Positions 37,339 to 47,621 of a stretch of DNA of 64,000 nt are shown here, piece after piece (position 1 is the first letter of the stretch; each line of letters opens with the position of its first letter). The stretch covers positions 124,001-188,000 of the forward strand of contig NZ_MSLT01000012.1 of NCBI RefSeq assembly GCF_002149925.1, read 5' to 3'. The notes below the pieces were generated by a model. That model was given only the letters and a program-made list of their open reading frames with translations, was not told where the DNA came from and made no database searches. A program made the position numbers and the translations under genes. Source of the stretch: Thioflexithrix psekupsensis (lineage in GTDB: Bacteria > Pseudomonadota > Gammaproteobacteria > Beggiatoales > Beggiatoaceae).

Positions 37339-39822
37339 CTAACTCAAGCGTAAATAACGTAATGGTGGATGTTTCAACACGCCATAAGTGCCTAATAATC
37401 CCGCTAAACCAATTCCAAACATCCCGCCGAATATGCCAATAAGCCATAATGTAGGATTAAAATGATAACTTAATTCAAACACATAAATAGCCAACACATA
37501 ACTAATCAATCCCGAGGCACTCGCCGCTAACAATCCCGCCAACCCCCCTAAGGTCATAAATTCAGCCAATAAAGCCGCTAAAATCTGCCCTCGCGTCGCG
37601 CCTAATGTGCGCAGTAACGCACTTTCATACAACCGCTCTTCATGCGTGGCCGCAATCGCCGCATATAACACAATAATTCCCGCTATTAACGTAAATAAAA
37701 ACACATATTGTATCGCTAAACTGGCTTTATCAATGACTCCGCGCACTTGCTGCATTAATGCTTTTAAATCAAACAAAGTAATAGAAGGGAATTGCCGCAC
37801 CAAATGAACTGACCATTCTCGCTCATTGGGCAAATGAAAACTGGTGACATAAGTCCGCGGTAAATTCTCGGTTAAATCAGGCGTGCCTAAAACAAAAAAA
37901 TTCACATTAAAAGACTCCCATTCTACCGTGCGTAAACTGGTAATGGTCGCCGTCACCGATTGTCCCCCAACGAGAAAAGACAACGTGTCGCCTAATTTTA
38001 AATCAAATAATCGTGCAAACCCTTGTTCTACTGATAATTCTTGTGTCGCACCTGCTGACCAAAATTCTCCTGCAACCACTTGATTATCCGCGGGTAAAGT
38101 GGCGTGGCTGGATAAATTAAAAGTGCGCAATAACATGCGTTTGGCGCGAGGATTATCATAATCATTCACATCTAATTCGCGCCCATTAATCGCCACAAAT
38201 CGCCCAACGACCATTGGAAATAATCCCGTATGTTTAATTTCAGATTGCGTTAAAAATTGATCAAAATCAGATAAAGATTCAGGCTGAATATTAACCGCAA
38301 AATAATTAGGTGCTTCTTCAGACAATCGCCCTTGCCATGCGTTTAATAAATCAATCCGCACAATGGCTAATAATAATAACGCCATCATTCCCAAACCAAA
38401 AGCCGTTAATTGCACACTGCTAGAACGCGCTCGCCGAGATAAATTAGCCAAACCAAATCTCCAGCTAATGTGCGTGCTTTCTCGCAGATGTTTCAAACTG
38501 AAAACCAATAAACTCGCTACCAGTAATAATAATGCTAATGTAGCCAAAGTGCCTATAATAAAAGTAAGGGCTAATCTCCATTCTCCCGCCTGCCATAACA
38601 TCAGCACACTCATGGCTAAAATAGCCAAGCCTAAAACTTGCCAAACTTGCGGCGGTGTCACTGTTATATCTTGTCGTAAAACCCGTAATGGAGATACCGA
38701 ATGGATTTTTAATAACGGCGGCAATGCAAAACCAAATAAAGTAATAAATCCCGTCATTAATCCTAAAATAAGCGGATAAACAGAAGGTGAAGGTAATTCT
38801 GGACGATTTAAGAATTGCGTTAATAAATGCACCAATCCCATTTGTGCCAATAAACCCAATAAACAACCTAATAAGCCACCCAATATCCCTAAAAGTAATA
38901 AACGGTATAAATATAACCGCAAAAGAAACCCTTGTGTTGCCCCCAAACAACGCATAATGGCACTGGCATCGACCTGTTTACGGGCAAATTGCTGCGCAGC
39001 CACCGCAATCGCCGCGCCCGCTAAAATCACCGCCACCAAAGCCGCTAAACTTAAAAAACGATCTGCCCGCTCAATTGCACTGCGCAATTCAGGTTGCGCA
39101 TCGTTTAAATCTTCAATTCGTTGGGCAGAATTTAATTGTGGTGTTAGCCATTGGCGATATTTTTCTAAGGCTTGTTCTTGCCCTGCAATTAATAAACGAT
39201 ATTGCACCCGACTGCCTTCGCCAATTAATCCTGTTTTAACCACATCCGATAAATTCATTAATACTCGTGGTGCAAATTGACTAAAAAAACCACCGCGATC
39301 AGGTTCATAAGTTAAAATACCAGACACCTTAAATGATTGCGTACCAATACTTAATTGATCTCCTATTTCAATCCCAAATTGATGCAATAAACGAGATTCT
39401 AACCAAATTTCTCCTTTTTGCGGTAATTGATCCGTAATGGCATCAGCCGCATCCAATGAAATCGCATAACGTAATTGTCCGCGTAAAGGATAATGTTCAC
39501 TCACCGCTTTAATCGCCGTTAAAACCGTGTCATCTTCATGTAAAATCACACTAGGAAAAGACAATGTTTTAGCTGTCATTAATCCTTCTATTTGGGCTTG
39601 TTCTGACCATTCATCAGGAAAATCTTGGGCAGAAATAACGACAAAATCAGCCGCTAATAATTCCGCACCTTGTTGTTCAATTAACTGATAAATTTTATCG
39701 GTAAAAAAGCCCACCGCAGTCACCGCAGAAACCGCAATCATTAAGGCCAAGACCAGCACGCGCAATTCAGTATTGCGCCAATCCCGATAAAAGTGTTGCC
39801 ACGCCATTTGCCATGCGTTCAT
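37339..39822 (-). CDS. ybbP: ABC transporter permease, YbbP/FtsX family
   Basis: The start at ATG 39822 overlaps the upstream ATPase stop (ATGA) and has a full AGGAGG ribosome site, giving 827 residues. TM1 (about 18-38) is followed by a large periplasmic domain. Central TM helices carry the first FtsX domain (about 255-420), a second periplasmic domain follows, and three C-terminal TM helices form the second FtsX domain (about 700-815, with ESALLRTLGATRGQI). This duplicated MacB/FtsX layout matches YbbP, the partner of YbbA. Members of this class extrude or reposition lipids or lipoproteins rather than import solutes. The tesA gene often found beside ybbAP is missing here. Confidence 0.88.
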   Translation of the reverse strand: MNAWQMAWQHFYRDWRNTELRVLVLALMIAVSAVTAVGFFTDKIYQLIEQQGAELLAADFVVISAQDFPDEWSEQAQIEGLMTAKTLSFPSVILHEDDTVLTAIKAVSEHYPLRGQLRYAISLDAADAITDQLPQKGEIWLESRLLHQFGIEIGDQLSIGTQSFKVSGILTYEPDRGGFFSQFAPRVLMNLSDVVKTGLIGEGSRVQYRLLIAGQEQALEKYRQWLTPQLNSAQRIEDLNDAQPELRSAIERADRFLSLAALVAVILAGAAIAVAAQQFARKQVDASAIMRCLGATQGFLLRLYLYRLLLLGILGGLLGCLLGLLAQMGLVHLLTQFLNRPELPSPSVYPLILGLMTGFITLFGFALPPLLKIHSVSPLRVLRQDITVTPPQVWQVLGLAILAMSVLMLWQAGEWRLALTFIIGTLATLALLLLVASLLVFSLKHLRESTHISWRFGLANLSRRARSSSVQLTAFGLGMMALLLLAIVRIDLLNAWQGRLSEEAPNYFAVNIQPESLSDFDQFLTQSEIKHTGLFPMVVGRFVAINGRELDVNDYDNPRAKRMLLRTFNLSSHATLPADNQVVAGEFWSAGATQELSVEQGFARLFDLKLGDTLSFLVGGQSVTATITSLRTVEWESFNVNFFVLGTPDLTENLPRTYVTSFHLPNEREWSVHLVRQFPSITLFDLKALMQQVRGVIDKASLAIQYVFLFTLIAGIIVLYAAIAATHEERLYESALLRTLGATRGQILAALLAEFMTLGGLAGLLAASASGLISYVLAIYVFELSYHFNPTLWLIGIFGGMFGIGLAGLLGTYGVLKHPPLRYLRLS

Positions 39823-40499
39823 TCGGCCTCCTGCAATTGACCTTGATTTAAATAACAACGACGATCACAATGCTGGGCTAATTTAGCATCATGCGTCACT
39901 AAAATTAAAGTCGTGCCTTGTTCTTGTTTTAAAGAAAATAATAAATCAATAATTTTCTGTCCCGTTTGTTGATCTAAATTGCCCGTTGGCTCATCGGCAA
40001 ATAACACGCTGGGTTGTGCCGCAAAAGCCCGCGCCAAAGCCACCCGCTGTTGTTCTCCTCCTGATAATTGTGAGGGAAGGTGTTTTAAACGCGAGATTAA
40101 ACCCACTTGCTCTAAAATTGAAATGGCTTTATTTTTCACGCCATCAATGCCCGCTAATTCCATCGGTAACATGACATTTTCTAAAGCCGTTAATGCAGGT
40201 AATAAATGAAAAGATTGAAAAACAAAACCTACGCGGCCTGCACGTAATTGCGCTCGTTGATCTTCGTTTAATTCGGTGATATTTTGTCCAAACAAAGACA
40301 CATAACCTTGCGTCGGTTGATCTAATCCTGCTAATAAACCCAATAAAGTGGATTTACCCGAACCTGACGCGCCCAAAATCGCCACGGCTTCATGCGCATC
40401 AATAGATAAATTAACGGCATTCAGTAATGTTAAAATTCCTTCTGGGGCGTGGACTTGTTTACCCAGTGCCACTGCACTGACAATGGTTTCTTTTGTCAC
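39819..40499 (-). CDS. ybbA: ABC transporter ATP-binding protein, YbbA/LolD type
   Basis: A 226-residue ATPase starting at GTG 40499 with AAAGGA upstream. Motifs: Walker A GASGSGKST (near 40), Q-loop FVFQSFHLLP, signature LSGGEQQRVALARA, Walker B VLFADEPTGNLD and the H-loop His in LVTHD. The ALTALENVMLPMELAG segment is typical of the LolD/MacB/YbbA subgroup. It pairs with the overlapping permease downstream to form one exporter. It is divergent from the rhodanese gene across 118 bp. Confidence 0.93.
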   Translation of the reverse strand: MTKETIVSAVALGKQVHAPEGILTLLNAVNLSIDAHEAVAILGASGSGKSTLLGLLAGLDQPTQGYVSLFGQNITELNEDQRAQLRAGRVGFVFQSFHLLPALTALENVMLPMELAGIDGVKNKAISILEQVGLISRLKHLPSQLSGGEQQRVALARAFAAQPSVLFADEPTGNLDQQTGQKIIDLLFSLKQEQGTTLILVTHDAKLAQHCDRRCYLNQGQLQEAE

Positions 40500-40617
40500 G
40501 GTGTGATTCCTTTCTGTTAATGAAAACTATCGACATTTCGCAATATTGTTGTTAAACTCGTGATGTATTTTCTGGGTTTAGATACTTTATTCTTATTAAT
40601 ATTCAACGCTTATCATT

Positions 40618-41460
40618 ATGATTTATAATACCATTATTTCCAGCGAAATTTTAGCCGATCATTTATCCGATCCCAATTGGGTGATTATCGATTGTCGTTT
40701 TAGTTTGACCGATGCAAAAGAAGGGGAGCGTTTATATCGCACGGCGCATATTCCCTTTGCGCATTATTTGGATTTAAATCAAGATTTATCTGCCCCCAAA
40801 ACGGCGACAACAGGTCGGCATCCGTTGCCTGACGCGCAAACGCTGGCTCACAAGTTAGGTCAATTGGGGATTGATCGCCACACACAAGTGATTGCTTACG
40901 ATGCTGACGGGGGATTTTTTGCGGCGCGGCTGTGGTGGTTGTTGCGCTGGCTTGGACATCCTGCGGTGGCGTTATTGGATGGGGGATTGCCCGCGTGGCA
41001 GGCGGCGGGTTACGCGTTGACAGATGAAGTTGTTGCGCGCGAAGGGCGGGTGTTTGCTGCACAACCTGATGCGCATCAATGGGTTGATATGGCGGCGATT
41101 GAAGCCTTAGATTTCAAGCAATATTGTCTGCTTGATGCTCGGTCGGCGGAGCGTTTTCGCGGTCAGCAAGAAACGCTTGATCCGATTGCAGGTCATATTC
41201 CTGGTGCGCAGAGTGTGCCTTGTGGTGGCAATTTGGATGCACAACAAAAATTTTTATCGCCTGATTTGTTGCGCCAGCGTTTTACTGAAATTTTGGATGG
41301 GCATGATGCTTCGCAAGTGATTTGCATGTGTGGTTCAGGGGTTACGGCTTGTCATAATCTGTTGGCGATGGAGATTGCGGGCTTGGGTGGGGCGCGTTTG
41401 TATGTCGGCTCGTGGAGTGAATGGATTACAATACCCACGCACGCGGTGGCAACGGAGTAG
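40618..41460 (+). CDS. sseA: 3-mercaptopyruvate/thiosulfate sulfurtransferase (two rhodanese domains)
   Basis: A 280-residue tandem rhodanese. The N-terminal inactive domain (about 5-130) contains VIIDCRFSLTDAKEG, TGRHPLPDA and YDADGGFFAARLWWLLRWLGH. The C-terminal domain (about 150-275) has LLDARSAERFRG, GHIPGAQSVP and the active-site loop CGSGVTACHN with Cys near 238. The CGSGVTA loop is characteristic of mercaptopyruvate sulfurtransferases rather than classical thiosulfate rhodaneses (CRxGxT). It transfers sulfane sulfur to cyanide or thiol acceptors. An SseA-type enzyme suits an organism with sulfur metabolism, but the gene is widespread. Confidence 0.88.
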   Translation: MIYNTIISSEILADHLSDPNWVIIDCRFSLTDAKEGERLYRTAHIPFAHYLDLNQDLSAPKTATTGRHPLPDAQTLAHKLGQLGIDRHTQVIAYDADGGFFAARLWWLLRWLGHPAVALLDGGLPAWQAAGYALTDEVVAREGRVFAAQPDAHQWVDMAAIEALDFKQYCLLDARSAERFRGQQETLDPIAGHIPGAQSVPCGGNLDAQQKFLSPDLLRQRFTEILDGHDASQVICMCGSGVTACHNLLAMEIAGLGGARLYVGSWSEWITIPTHAVATE

Positions 41461-41472
41461 AACATTTGCCCT

Positions 41473-41500
41473 TAATTCCTCTCCTTTAGGAGGGGAATTA
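41473..41500. repeat. Short palindrome related to the hairpins of the 130-bp elements
   Basis: TAATTCCTCTCC and GGAGGGGAATTA (one mismatch) surround a 4-nt centre. The CTCCT..AGGAGGGG core resembles the inner hairpin of the elements at 9134 and 35046. There is no T-run after it, so a terminator role is doubtful. It lies between sseA and the oligopeptide-binding gene. Confidence 0.5.
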
Positions 41501-41526
41501 GGTCTCAATTAAAAAGGTTTATTCTC

Positions 41527-43104
41527 ATGAAAAAAAACAATATTATCTATTTTATTTTATGTATTTTATTAGGACTGATTTTATATTTATTTAATCAGGC
41601 TTCGATGGCTGAATTAGCAGACACAGAACTGCAACAAATCCGTTTGCCATTGACTGCGCCATTAACCACATTTAATCCCAGTCAAGCCACGATAGAAAGT
41701 GATTTACAATTAACGGCTTATTTATTCTCAGGCTTGACCCAATTAAATCCAGAAACTTATCAAATAGAACCTGCATTAGCCCAACGTTGGTCAATCAGCA
41801 ATAACGGCTTACATTATATTTTCCATTTGCGTCCGCAATTACGCTGGAATAATGGAGAACCAATCACTGCACAAGATATGGTAGATACTTTGCATTTTCA
41901 TTTAAAACCTGAAAATAAAATGCCTTTTGTTCATTGGCTTTATCCATTAAAAAATGCTCAAGCGATTCATCAAGGAGAATTAGAAGATTTTACCCAATTG
42001 GGTGTGCGGGCATTAGATCAAGAAACATTAATGTTTACTTTAATGCAACCTACGCCTTATTTTTTAACTTTAACCAGCTTAATGCCTTATATGCCATTGC
42101 CTGCTGTTTTATTAAAAACAGAAGCAACTCCTTTAAACGACATTAAACAATTACCGACCAGTGGCCCTTATCAATTGAGTCATATTGCAGAGGGAGTGAT
42201 TAATTTAACGCCTAATAATAATTTTTTTAACCCGATGCAAGCCAAAATTCCTCATTTAACATTACAATGGGTTAATCCAGAAATTGACTTAATGATATTA
42301 GCCAAGACCAATACAAATACTGATCAATCTATGTCTTATTCTTTAACCCAGCATTATATTCCTCAATTCTGTACGGTTTCTTATTTGTTTAATATCCAAA
42401 AATTCCCGATGGATCAAGCCTTAATTCGTAAAGCGATCAGTGCCAGTATTGATCGACAATTGGCATTAGATTTACTGAATAAACCACATAGCCCTGCGTT
42501 TCATTTTACGCCACCGTTATTATTGGGCGAAACAGAAAAAATACCTGAACCTTTTGGCATTTCTTTTGACCCAGAAGCGGCTCAATTATGGTTAGATAAA
42601 GTTAATACCGAGTTACAATTGGAAGATAAATGGCCAGTGATAACTTTATTATTACCAGATGAAGCAGAATCGATAAAAATTGCAGAAACCATTGCGCACT
42701 CATTAAAATATCATTTGAATTTAACGCTAGAATTAAAACCTTATGCCACTGCGGATTATTTGCAGCATATTGCTCAAGGCAATTGGGAGAGTGATTTATT
42801 ACAACTGACGTGGTGCGGCGATTATCCCGATGCGCACAGTTGGTTATATGATGTGTTAAATACGGCGTTATTGTCTCCATTAATGACGGATAAATATACT
42901 AATATTATTGCCTTAATGCAACGCTCTTTATCTTTATCTGCGTCGCCGCAACGCTATGAATTATATCAATATGCAGAACATTTTCTAATCGAACAAGAAG
43001 CTATATTTTTACCATTATACTTTTTAAATCACCGTTATTATATGGATTCTGTATTAAAAATGGCTCATTTAAATCCGTTTAATGGGTCATGGTGGATACA
43101 ATAA
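41527..43104 (+). CDS. Oligopeptide/nickel-type ABC substrate-binding protein (SBP_bac_5)
   Basis: A 525-residue protein with an N-terminal hydrophobic anchor (about 6-25) and no lipobox, so it is membrane-tethered or secreted. The family-5 solute-binding pattern is clear: PLTTFNPSQATIESDLQ, YLFSGLTQLNPETYQIEPALAQRW, YIFHLRPQLRWNNGEPITAQDMVDT, TSGPYQLSHI, and ALIRKAISASIDRQLAL near 300. The C-terminal lobe has WCGDYPDAHSWLYDVL. No OppBCDF permease or ATPase follows. Instead the stop codon abuts the ATG of the PqqD-M50-HlyD gene with no gap. The pair is therefore cotranslated, and the protein may bind a peptide handled by its neighbour. Confidence 0.82.
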   Translation: MKKNNIIYFILCILLGLILYLFNQASMAELADTELQQIRLPLTAPLTTFNPSQATIESDLQLTAYLFSGLTQLNPETYQIEPALAQRWSISNNGLHYIFHLRPQLRWNNGEPITAQDMVDTLHFHLKPENKMPFVHWLYPLKNAQAIHQGELEDFTQLGVRALDQETLMFTLMQPTPYFLTLTSLMPYMPLPAVLLKTEATPLNDIKQLPTSGPYQLSHIAEGVINLTPNNNFFNPMQAKIPHLTLQWVNPEIDLMILAKTNTNTDQSMSYSLTQHYIPQFCTVSYLFNIQKFPMDQALIRKAISASIDRQLALDLLNKPHSPAFHFTPPLLLGETEKIPEPFGISFDPEAAQLWLDKVNTELQLEDKWPVITLLLPDEAESIKIAETIAHSLKYHLNLTLELKPYATADYLQHIAQGNWESDLLQLTWCGDYPDAHSWLYDVLNTALLSPLMTDKYTNIIALMQRSLSLSASPQRYELYQYAEHFLIEQEAIFLPLYFLNHRYYMDSVLKMAHLNPFNGSWWIQ

Positions 43105-45246
43105 ATGTCTCAAGTTAAATTGCCTTTATTAAAACTGCGTAAAGATTTACAATTTTCTTTACAAAGTTATGGCAATCAAGCCTGTTATTTATTAGAAGAC
43201 CCTGTAAATGCCACTTACTTTCGTATTGGATTAGACGAATATCAATTATTACAGGCTTTAGATGGCGAAAAAGATGGGGAGTTATTAATCGCTCAACATC
43301 TAGGTAATTTAGACCCACAACAATTACCATTATTAGTGCATTGGTTAATTCAAAACCAATTGGTTTATATAAAAATAAACGACACATGGCAATTGTCTGA
43401 TGCGAAAAAAGATAAATTCCAAGTTTTAGCGCAAGCATTAAACTGGCTATTTATCAAAATTCCTTTAGGCAGTCCAGATCGTTTATTGGCTTATTTACTG
43501 CCTTATTTACGTCCGTTATTAGGTTGGAAATTTTTTGTGATTTGGCTGTTGGTGGTCATTACAGGATTGTGGCAAATGGCCAGTCATTTTGATCGCTTTA
43601 CCCAAGCGGCCGATCAGTTATTATCCATTCATAATGCAGCTTATTTAATTGCGGCATGGTTAATCATTAAAACATTACATGAATTATTTCATGGTTTAGT
43701 CTGTAAAAACTATGGGGGTTATATTCATCAAGCAGGCATTATGTTGATTTTATTTGCGCCTATTGGGGGTTATGTCAATGCCACCTCAAGTTGGAAATTA
43801 ACGTCTCGTTGGCAGCGAATTCATGTGTCTTTTGCGGGGATGTATATTGAATTATTTTTAGCGGCAATGGCGGCGTGGATATGGGTTTATACTGAAACAG
43901 GACAGCTTAATTTTTTAGCTTATAATGTCATTGTTATTGCCAGTATTGCTACGTTATTATTTAATGCTAATCCTTTAATGCGTTTTGATGGTTATTATAT
44001 TCTCACGGATATGGTGAATATTCCTAATTTATATACCTTAGGACAAAAATATGTTATTTATTTAAATCAACGTTATGTGCAAGGGCGAAATATTCCCGAT
44101 CCTTTGCAACATCAAACGCGAGCATGGTTTATTCGTTTTTATGGAATCAGTGCGTTAATTTGGCGATGGTTGGTGACCATTACTTTAGTGGTATTGGCAC
44201 ATTTATTATGGCATGGTGCGGGCTTTATTTTAGCGGTATTGGCCGCAGTTGCGATGGTGATATTGCCGTTGTTGCGTTTTGCGCTGCAATGGCCGCAATT
44301 ACCGCAACGCACTGCTATTTTAACGCGCCTTTTTTTTATTTTTGGCATCGCTGGCGCGGTTATTTTTCTTTTCCTGCATACCCATTGGTCGCCGCGTTTG
44401 ATTGTGCCTGCGGTGGTGGATTATGCGCAGGAAACGGTGATCCGTGTGGATACCTCAGGCACGTTACGCGAAATTTTAGTACAAACAGGACAGACGGTTA
44501 AACAAGGTGATTTATTATTAATCTTGGAAAATCCTGATTTAAAAACGAATTATGATGATTTACATCAGCAAATTAAAATTATTGAATTAAAGCAACAACA
44601 GTTATTGCAACAACAGCATTTAGCTGAATATCAAGCTGAAGCAGAAAAATTAGTGGAATTGCAGCGTAAAATGCGCGAATTAGAACAGCAAATAAAAGCC
44701 TTAATGTTGCACGCGCCACACGATGGACAGGTGTTAATGGGACGGTTAGAGGACAATTTGCAGCGTTATTTAACTCGCGGCACTGAATTATTCAGCATTG
44801 CAGAGGCCAATCGTTTTCACATTATGCTGTCTATTGCGCAGCAAGATATTGACGCATTCCGCGGTCAAGAAGGGGCTTTGATTCATTTTATGCGCGACAG
44901 CGATCCGCATCAACAATGGCAAGCGCATTTGGTGCAAATTAAACCCACCGCCAGCTCCACCATTGATTATCCTGCATTAACCGCTTTAGGCGGCGGCCAA
45001 TTGGCTGTGAAACGGCGCGCAGAACCAACAGAAAATCAAGGCAATAATCCACAAGAATTATACGAACATTTACAACCCCGTTTTGTGGCCATTGCTGAAT
45101 TTAAAACCACTCCCCATTTACCTGTTTTTACCGCCGGAGAAACGGGACAAATCGCATGGATGTCACCAAGCCAAACGTTATGGCAATCTTTGCAATCGAG
45201 CGTAGCGCGTTATTTACAGGGAATTATCGATCAGTCCCAATGGTGA
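43105..45246 (+). CDS. PqqD-like / M50 zinc metalloprotease / HlyD fusion membrane protein
   Basis: A 713-residue protein. Residues about 10-95 resemble a PqqD-type peptide-binding domain (YLLEDPVNATYFRIGLDEYQLLQAL). A multi-TM region (about 135-430) holds the M50 site-2 protease motif HELFH (192-196) and the distal NANPLMRFDGYY motif with Asp near 295. After the last TM helix, a HlyD/RND-type adaptor follows (about 445-700), with a lipoyl-like half (VDTSGTLREILVQTGQTVKQGDLLL), a coiled coil and the second half (LMLHAPHDGQVLMG). Similar fusions are annotated as putative peptide zinc metalloproteases and occur in peptide-export or bacteriocin-like loci. The directly preceding gene is an oligopeptide-binding protein. 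No precursor peptide, radical SAM maturase or ABC exporter is adjacent. Confidence 0.85.
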   Translation: MSQVKLPLLKLRKDLQFSLQSYGNQACYLLEDPVNATYFRIGLDEYQLLQALDGEKDGELLIAQHLGNLDPQQLPLLVHWLIQNQLVYIKINDTWQLSDAKKDKFQVLAQALNWLFIKIPLGSPDRLLAYLLPYLRPLLGWKFFVIWLLVVITGLWQMASHFDRFTQAADQLLSIHNAAYLIAAWLIIKTLHELFHGLVCKNYGGYIHQAGIMLILFAPIGGYVNATSSWKLTSRWQRIHVSFAGMYIELFLAAMAAWIWVYTETGQLNFLAYNVIVIASIATLLFNANPLMRFDGYYILTDMVNIPNLYTLGQKYVIYLNQRYVQGRNIPDPLQHQTRAWFIRFYGISALIWRWLVTITLVVLAHLLWHGAGFILAVLAAVAMVILPLLRFALQWPQLPQRTAILTRLFFIFGIAGAVIFLFLHTHWSPRLIVPAVVDYAQETVIRVDTSGTLREILVQTGQTVKQGDLLLILENPDLKTNYDDLHQQIKIIELKQQQLLQQQHLAEYQAEAEKLVELQRKMRELEQQIKALMLHAPHDGQVLMGRLEDNLQRYLTRGTELFSIAEANRFHIMLSIAQQDIDAFRGQEGALIHFMRDSDPHQQWQAHLVQIKPTASSTIDYPALTALGGGQLAVKRRAEPTENQGNNPQELYEHLQPRFVAIAEFKTTPHLPVFTAGETGQIAWMSPSQTLWQSLQSSVARYLQGIIDQSQW

Positions 45247-45595
45247 CAAGAAATGTGAGAACAGCCAGCGCATGAGAGGCTCAATCGCGGTCAGTCTTTA
45301 CAGCGTGGGGGATTTCTTTTATTCTTGCTGTGGCGTGATGGGCTACCCGATTTTAGGACGTTTGCAAAAAAATAGGCAGTATTTTCACTTTACAACTTTA
45401 CAGTATCAACAACAGCCCTTAGAATGTACACACCTAAACGATAAAAAAAAACAATGATGACAATTAGGTGCGACAGCAGTCTCAACCGTTGAGGCCACGC
45501 TTGAAATAACATCAATTCCTGAATACAAACCCCAATCACTTATCCACCCGCTTACTCAAGGAAAACAGTAAGTTAGAACAAAGGAGCGCAAACCT
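45247..45595. other. Intergenic region upstream of acs
   Basis: A 349-bp region. The small ORF at 45272-45457 has no ribosome site and no family features, so I do not call it. The acs promoter should lie here. I see no strong hairpin or obvious operator. Confidence 0.4.
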
Positions 45596-47527
45596 ATGAG
45601 CAAAGTCTATGATATCCTCCCCGACGCAGCCGCACGGGCATTGATCAACAATGATCAATATCTGGAAATGTACGCCCGTTCGGTCAACGATCCAGAGGGT
45701 TTCTGGGCAGAACAAGCCGAAAAATTCGTGACTTGGTTCAAAAAATGGGACAAAGTTCAAGACAACGACTATTTTGAAGGTCGAATTCGTTGGTTTGAAG
45801 GCGCAAAGGTCAATGTTTCCTACAACTGTTTAGATCGCCATTTGGAAACTCGCGGCGATCAAACCGCTATCATTTGGGAAGGCGACTCTCCCGATGAAGC
45901 CAAACACATCACCTACCGCCAATTGCACGAAGAAGTTTCTCGTTTAGCCAATGCCCTGAAAAACTTGGGCGTTAAACGCGGAGATCGAGTTTGTATTTAT
46001 CTGCCCATGATTCCTGAAGCGGCTGCGTCCATGTTGGCGTGTACTCGGATTGGGGCGATCCATTCTGTCGTCTTTGGTGGTTTTTCTCCTGACGCATTGC
46101 GGGATCGTATCCAAGATTCCGATTGCCAAGTGGTGATCACTTCTGATGAAAGTATGCGCGGTGGCCGCCGTGTTCCCTTGAAAGCCAATGTGGATAAAGC
46201 CTTAGAAAGCTGCCCCAATGTTCGTACTTCTATTGTCGTTAAACGCACTGGCGGCAATGTGGCATGGAAAGAAGGGCGTGATGTGTGGTATCACGAGCAA
46301 TTGGCTGCGGCTTCACCGGATTGTCCTGCGGAAGAAATGGATGCCGAAGACCCCTTGTTTACACTGTACACTTCAGGTTCTACCGGTAAACCCAAAGGTG
46401 TTTTACACAGCACCGGGGGTTATTTGTTATTCACCGCCATGACGCACAAGTACATTTTTGACTACCATGACGGTGATGTTTATTGGTGTACTGCGGATGT
46501 GGGTTGGGTGACGGGGCATTCTTACATTGTTTACGGACCGCTGGCGAATGGCGCAACCACGTTAATGTTTGAAGGCGTTCCGACTTATCCTGATGCTGGC
46601 CGTTTCTGGCAAGTGGTTGATAAACATCAAGTTAATATTTTCTACACCGCACCCACCGCGATTCGTTCGTTGATGGGACAAGGTGAAGAATTGGTGAAGA
46701 AAACCAGCCGTAGCAGCTTGCGTTTGTTAGGTAGTGTGGGCGAACCCATTAATCCTGAAGCGTGGGAATGGTATTATAATGTGGTCGGTGAAGGCCGTTG
46801 TCCTATCGTGGATACGTGGTGGCAAACGGAAACCGGTGGCATTTTGATTACGCCATTACCCGGTGCGACTAAGTTAAAACCCGGTTCAGCCACTCGTCCT
46901 TTCTTCGGCGTTGTCCCTGCGTTGGTCAGCAATGAAGGCGAAGTGTTGGAAGGCGCGACAGAAGGTAACTTGGTAATTACCCGTGCGTGGCCAAGCCAAA
47001 TGCGCACCATTTATGGCGATCACCAACGCTTTATCGACACTTATTTGAAAACCTATCCCGGCACTTATTTCACAGGTGACGGCGCACGTCGAGATGAAGA
47101 CGGTTATTACTGGATTACAGGTCGTGTGGATGACGTGATCAACGTGTCAGGTCATCGGATGGGAACAGCTGAAGTAGAAAGCGCATTAGTGCTGCATGAG
47201 TCTGTTGCTGAAGCGGCTGTAGTCGGTTATCCGCATGATATTAAGGGACAAGGCATTTATGCTTATGTCACACTGATGGTTGGCGTTGAACCCAGCGAAG
47301 CCTTACGTAAAGAATTGGTGCAATTGGTACGTAAAGAAATCGGCCCCATTGCCAGCCCTGACGTGATTCAATGGGCACCCGGTCTGCCTAAGACCCGCTC
47401 TGGTAAGATCATGCGTCGGATTCTGCGTAAGATCGCTGCCAACGAGATCGATGCGTTAGGTGATACTTCTACGCTGGCTGATCCAACTGTTGTACAGGAT
47501 TTGATCGAAAATCGCGCCGTGAAATAA
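45596..47527 (+). CDS. acs: Acetyl-CoA synthetase (AMP-forming)
   Basis: A 643-residue enzyme of normal family length, with AAGGAG eight to nine bases before the ATG. The N-terminal domain begins [13 protein letters not shown]. Adenylation motifs are [82 protein letters not shown] and the C-terminal [15 protein letters not shown]. The Lys in the last motif (near 604) is the one acetylated by Pat/Gcn5-type enzymes in other bacteria. The enzyme activates acetate for the TCA/glyoxylate pathways or for polyhydroxybutyrate synthesis, and a phasin gene is next to it in convergent orientation. A shared bidirectional terminator separates them. Confidence 0.97.
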   Translation: MSKVYDILPDAAARALINNDQYLEMYARSVNDPEGFWAEQAEKFVTWFKKWDKVQDNDYFEGRIRWFEGAKVNVSYNCLDRHLETRGDQTAIIWEGDSPDEAKHITYRQLHEEVSRLANALKNLGVKRGDRVCIYLPMIPEAAASMLACTRIGAIHSVVFGGFSPDALRDRIQDSDCQVVITSDESMRGGRRVPLKANVDKALESCPNVRTSIVVKRTGGNVAWKEGRDVWYHEQLAAASPDCPAEEMDAEDPLFTLYTSGSTGKPKGVLHSTGGYLLFTAMTHKYIFDYHDGDVYWCTADVGWVTGHSYIVYGPLANGATTLMFEGVPTYPDAGRFWQVVDKHQVNIFYTAPTAIRSLMGQGEELVKKTSRSSLRLLGSVGEPINPEAWEWYYNVVGEGRCPIVDTWWQTETGGILITPLPGATKLKPGSATRPFFGVVPALVSNEGEVLEGATEGNLVITRAWPSQMRTIYGDHQRFIDTYLKTYPGTYFTGDGARRDEDGYYWITGRVDDVINVSGHRMGTAEVESALVLHESVAEAAVVGYPHDIKGQGIYAYVTLMVGVEPSEALRKELVQLVRKEIGPIASPDVIQWAPGLPKTRSGKIMRRILRKIAANEIDALGDTSTLADPTVVQDLIENRAVK

Positions 47528-47543
47528 TCACAGGGGAGTAACA

Positions 47544-47581
47544 AAAAGGGACAACCTGTTTTGGGTTGTCCCTTTTCTTTT
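47544..47581. terminator. Bidirectional terminator between acs and the phasin gene
   Basis: A perfect 13-bp stem AAAAGGGACAACC / GGTTGTCCCTTTT with a 7-nt loop (TGTTTTG). On the plus strand it is followed by CTTTT. On the minus strand GGTTGTCCC runs into TTTTTGTT, so it can stop transcription from both convergent genes. Confidence 0.9.
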
Positions 47582-47621
47582 GGACGTGGGAAATTTTCAG
47601 AAATTATCAAGTTAATGAATT

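Noticed and set aside
38465-38950. 161-codon minus-strand ORF in another frame inside the YbbP-type permease
   Set aside because: It is fully contained in a well-supported ABC permease in a different frame, with no independent start signals.
45272-45457. 61-codon ORF upstream of acs
   Set aside because: It has no ribosome site, low-complexity composition and no family features.
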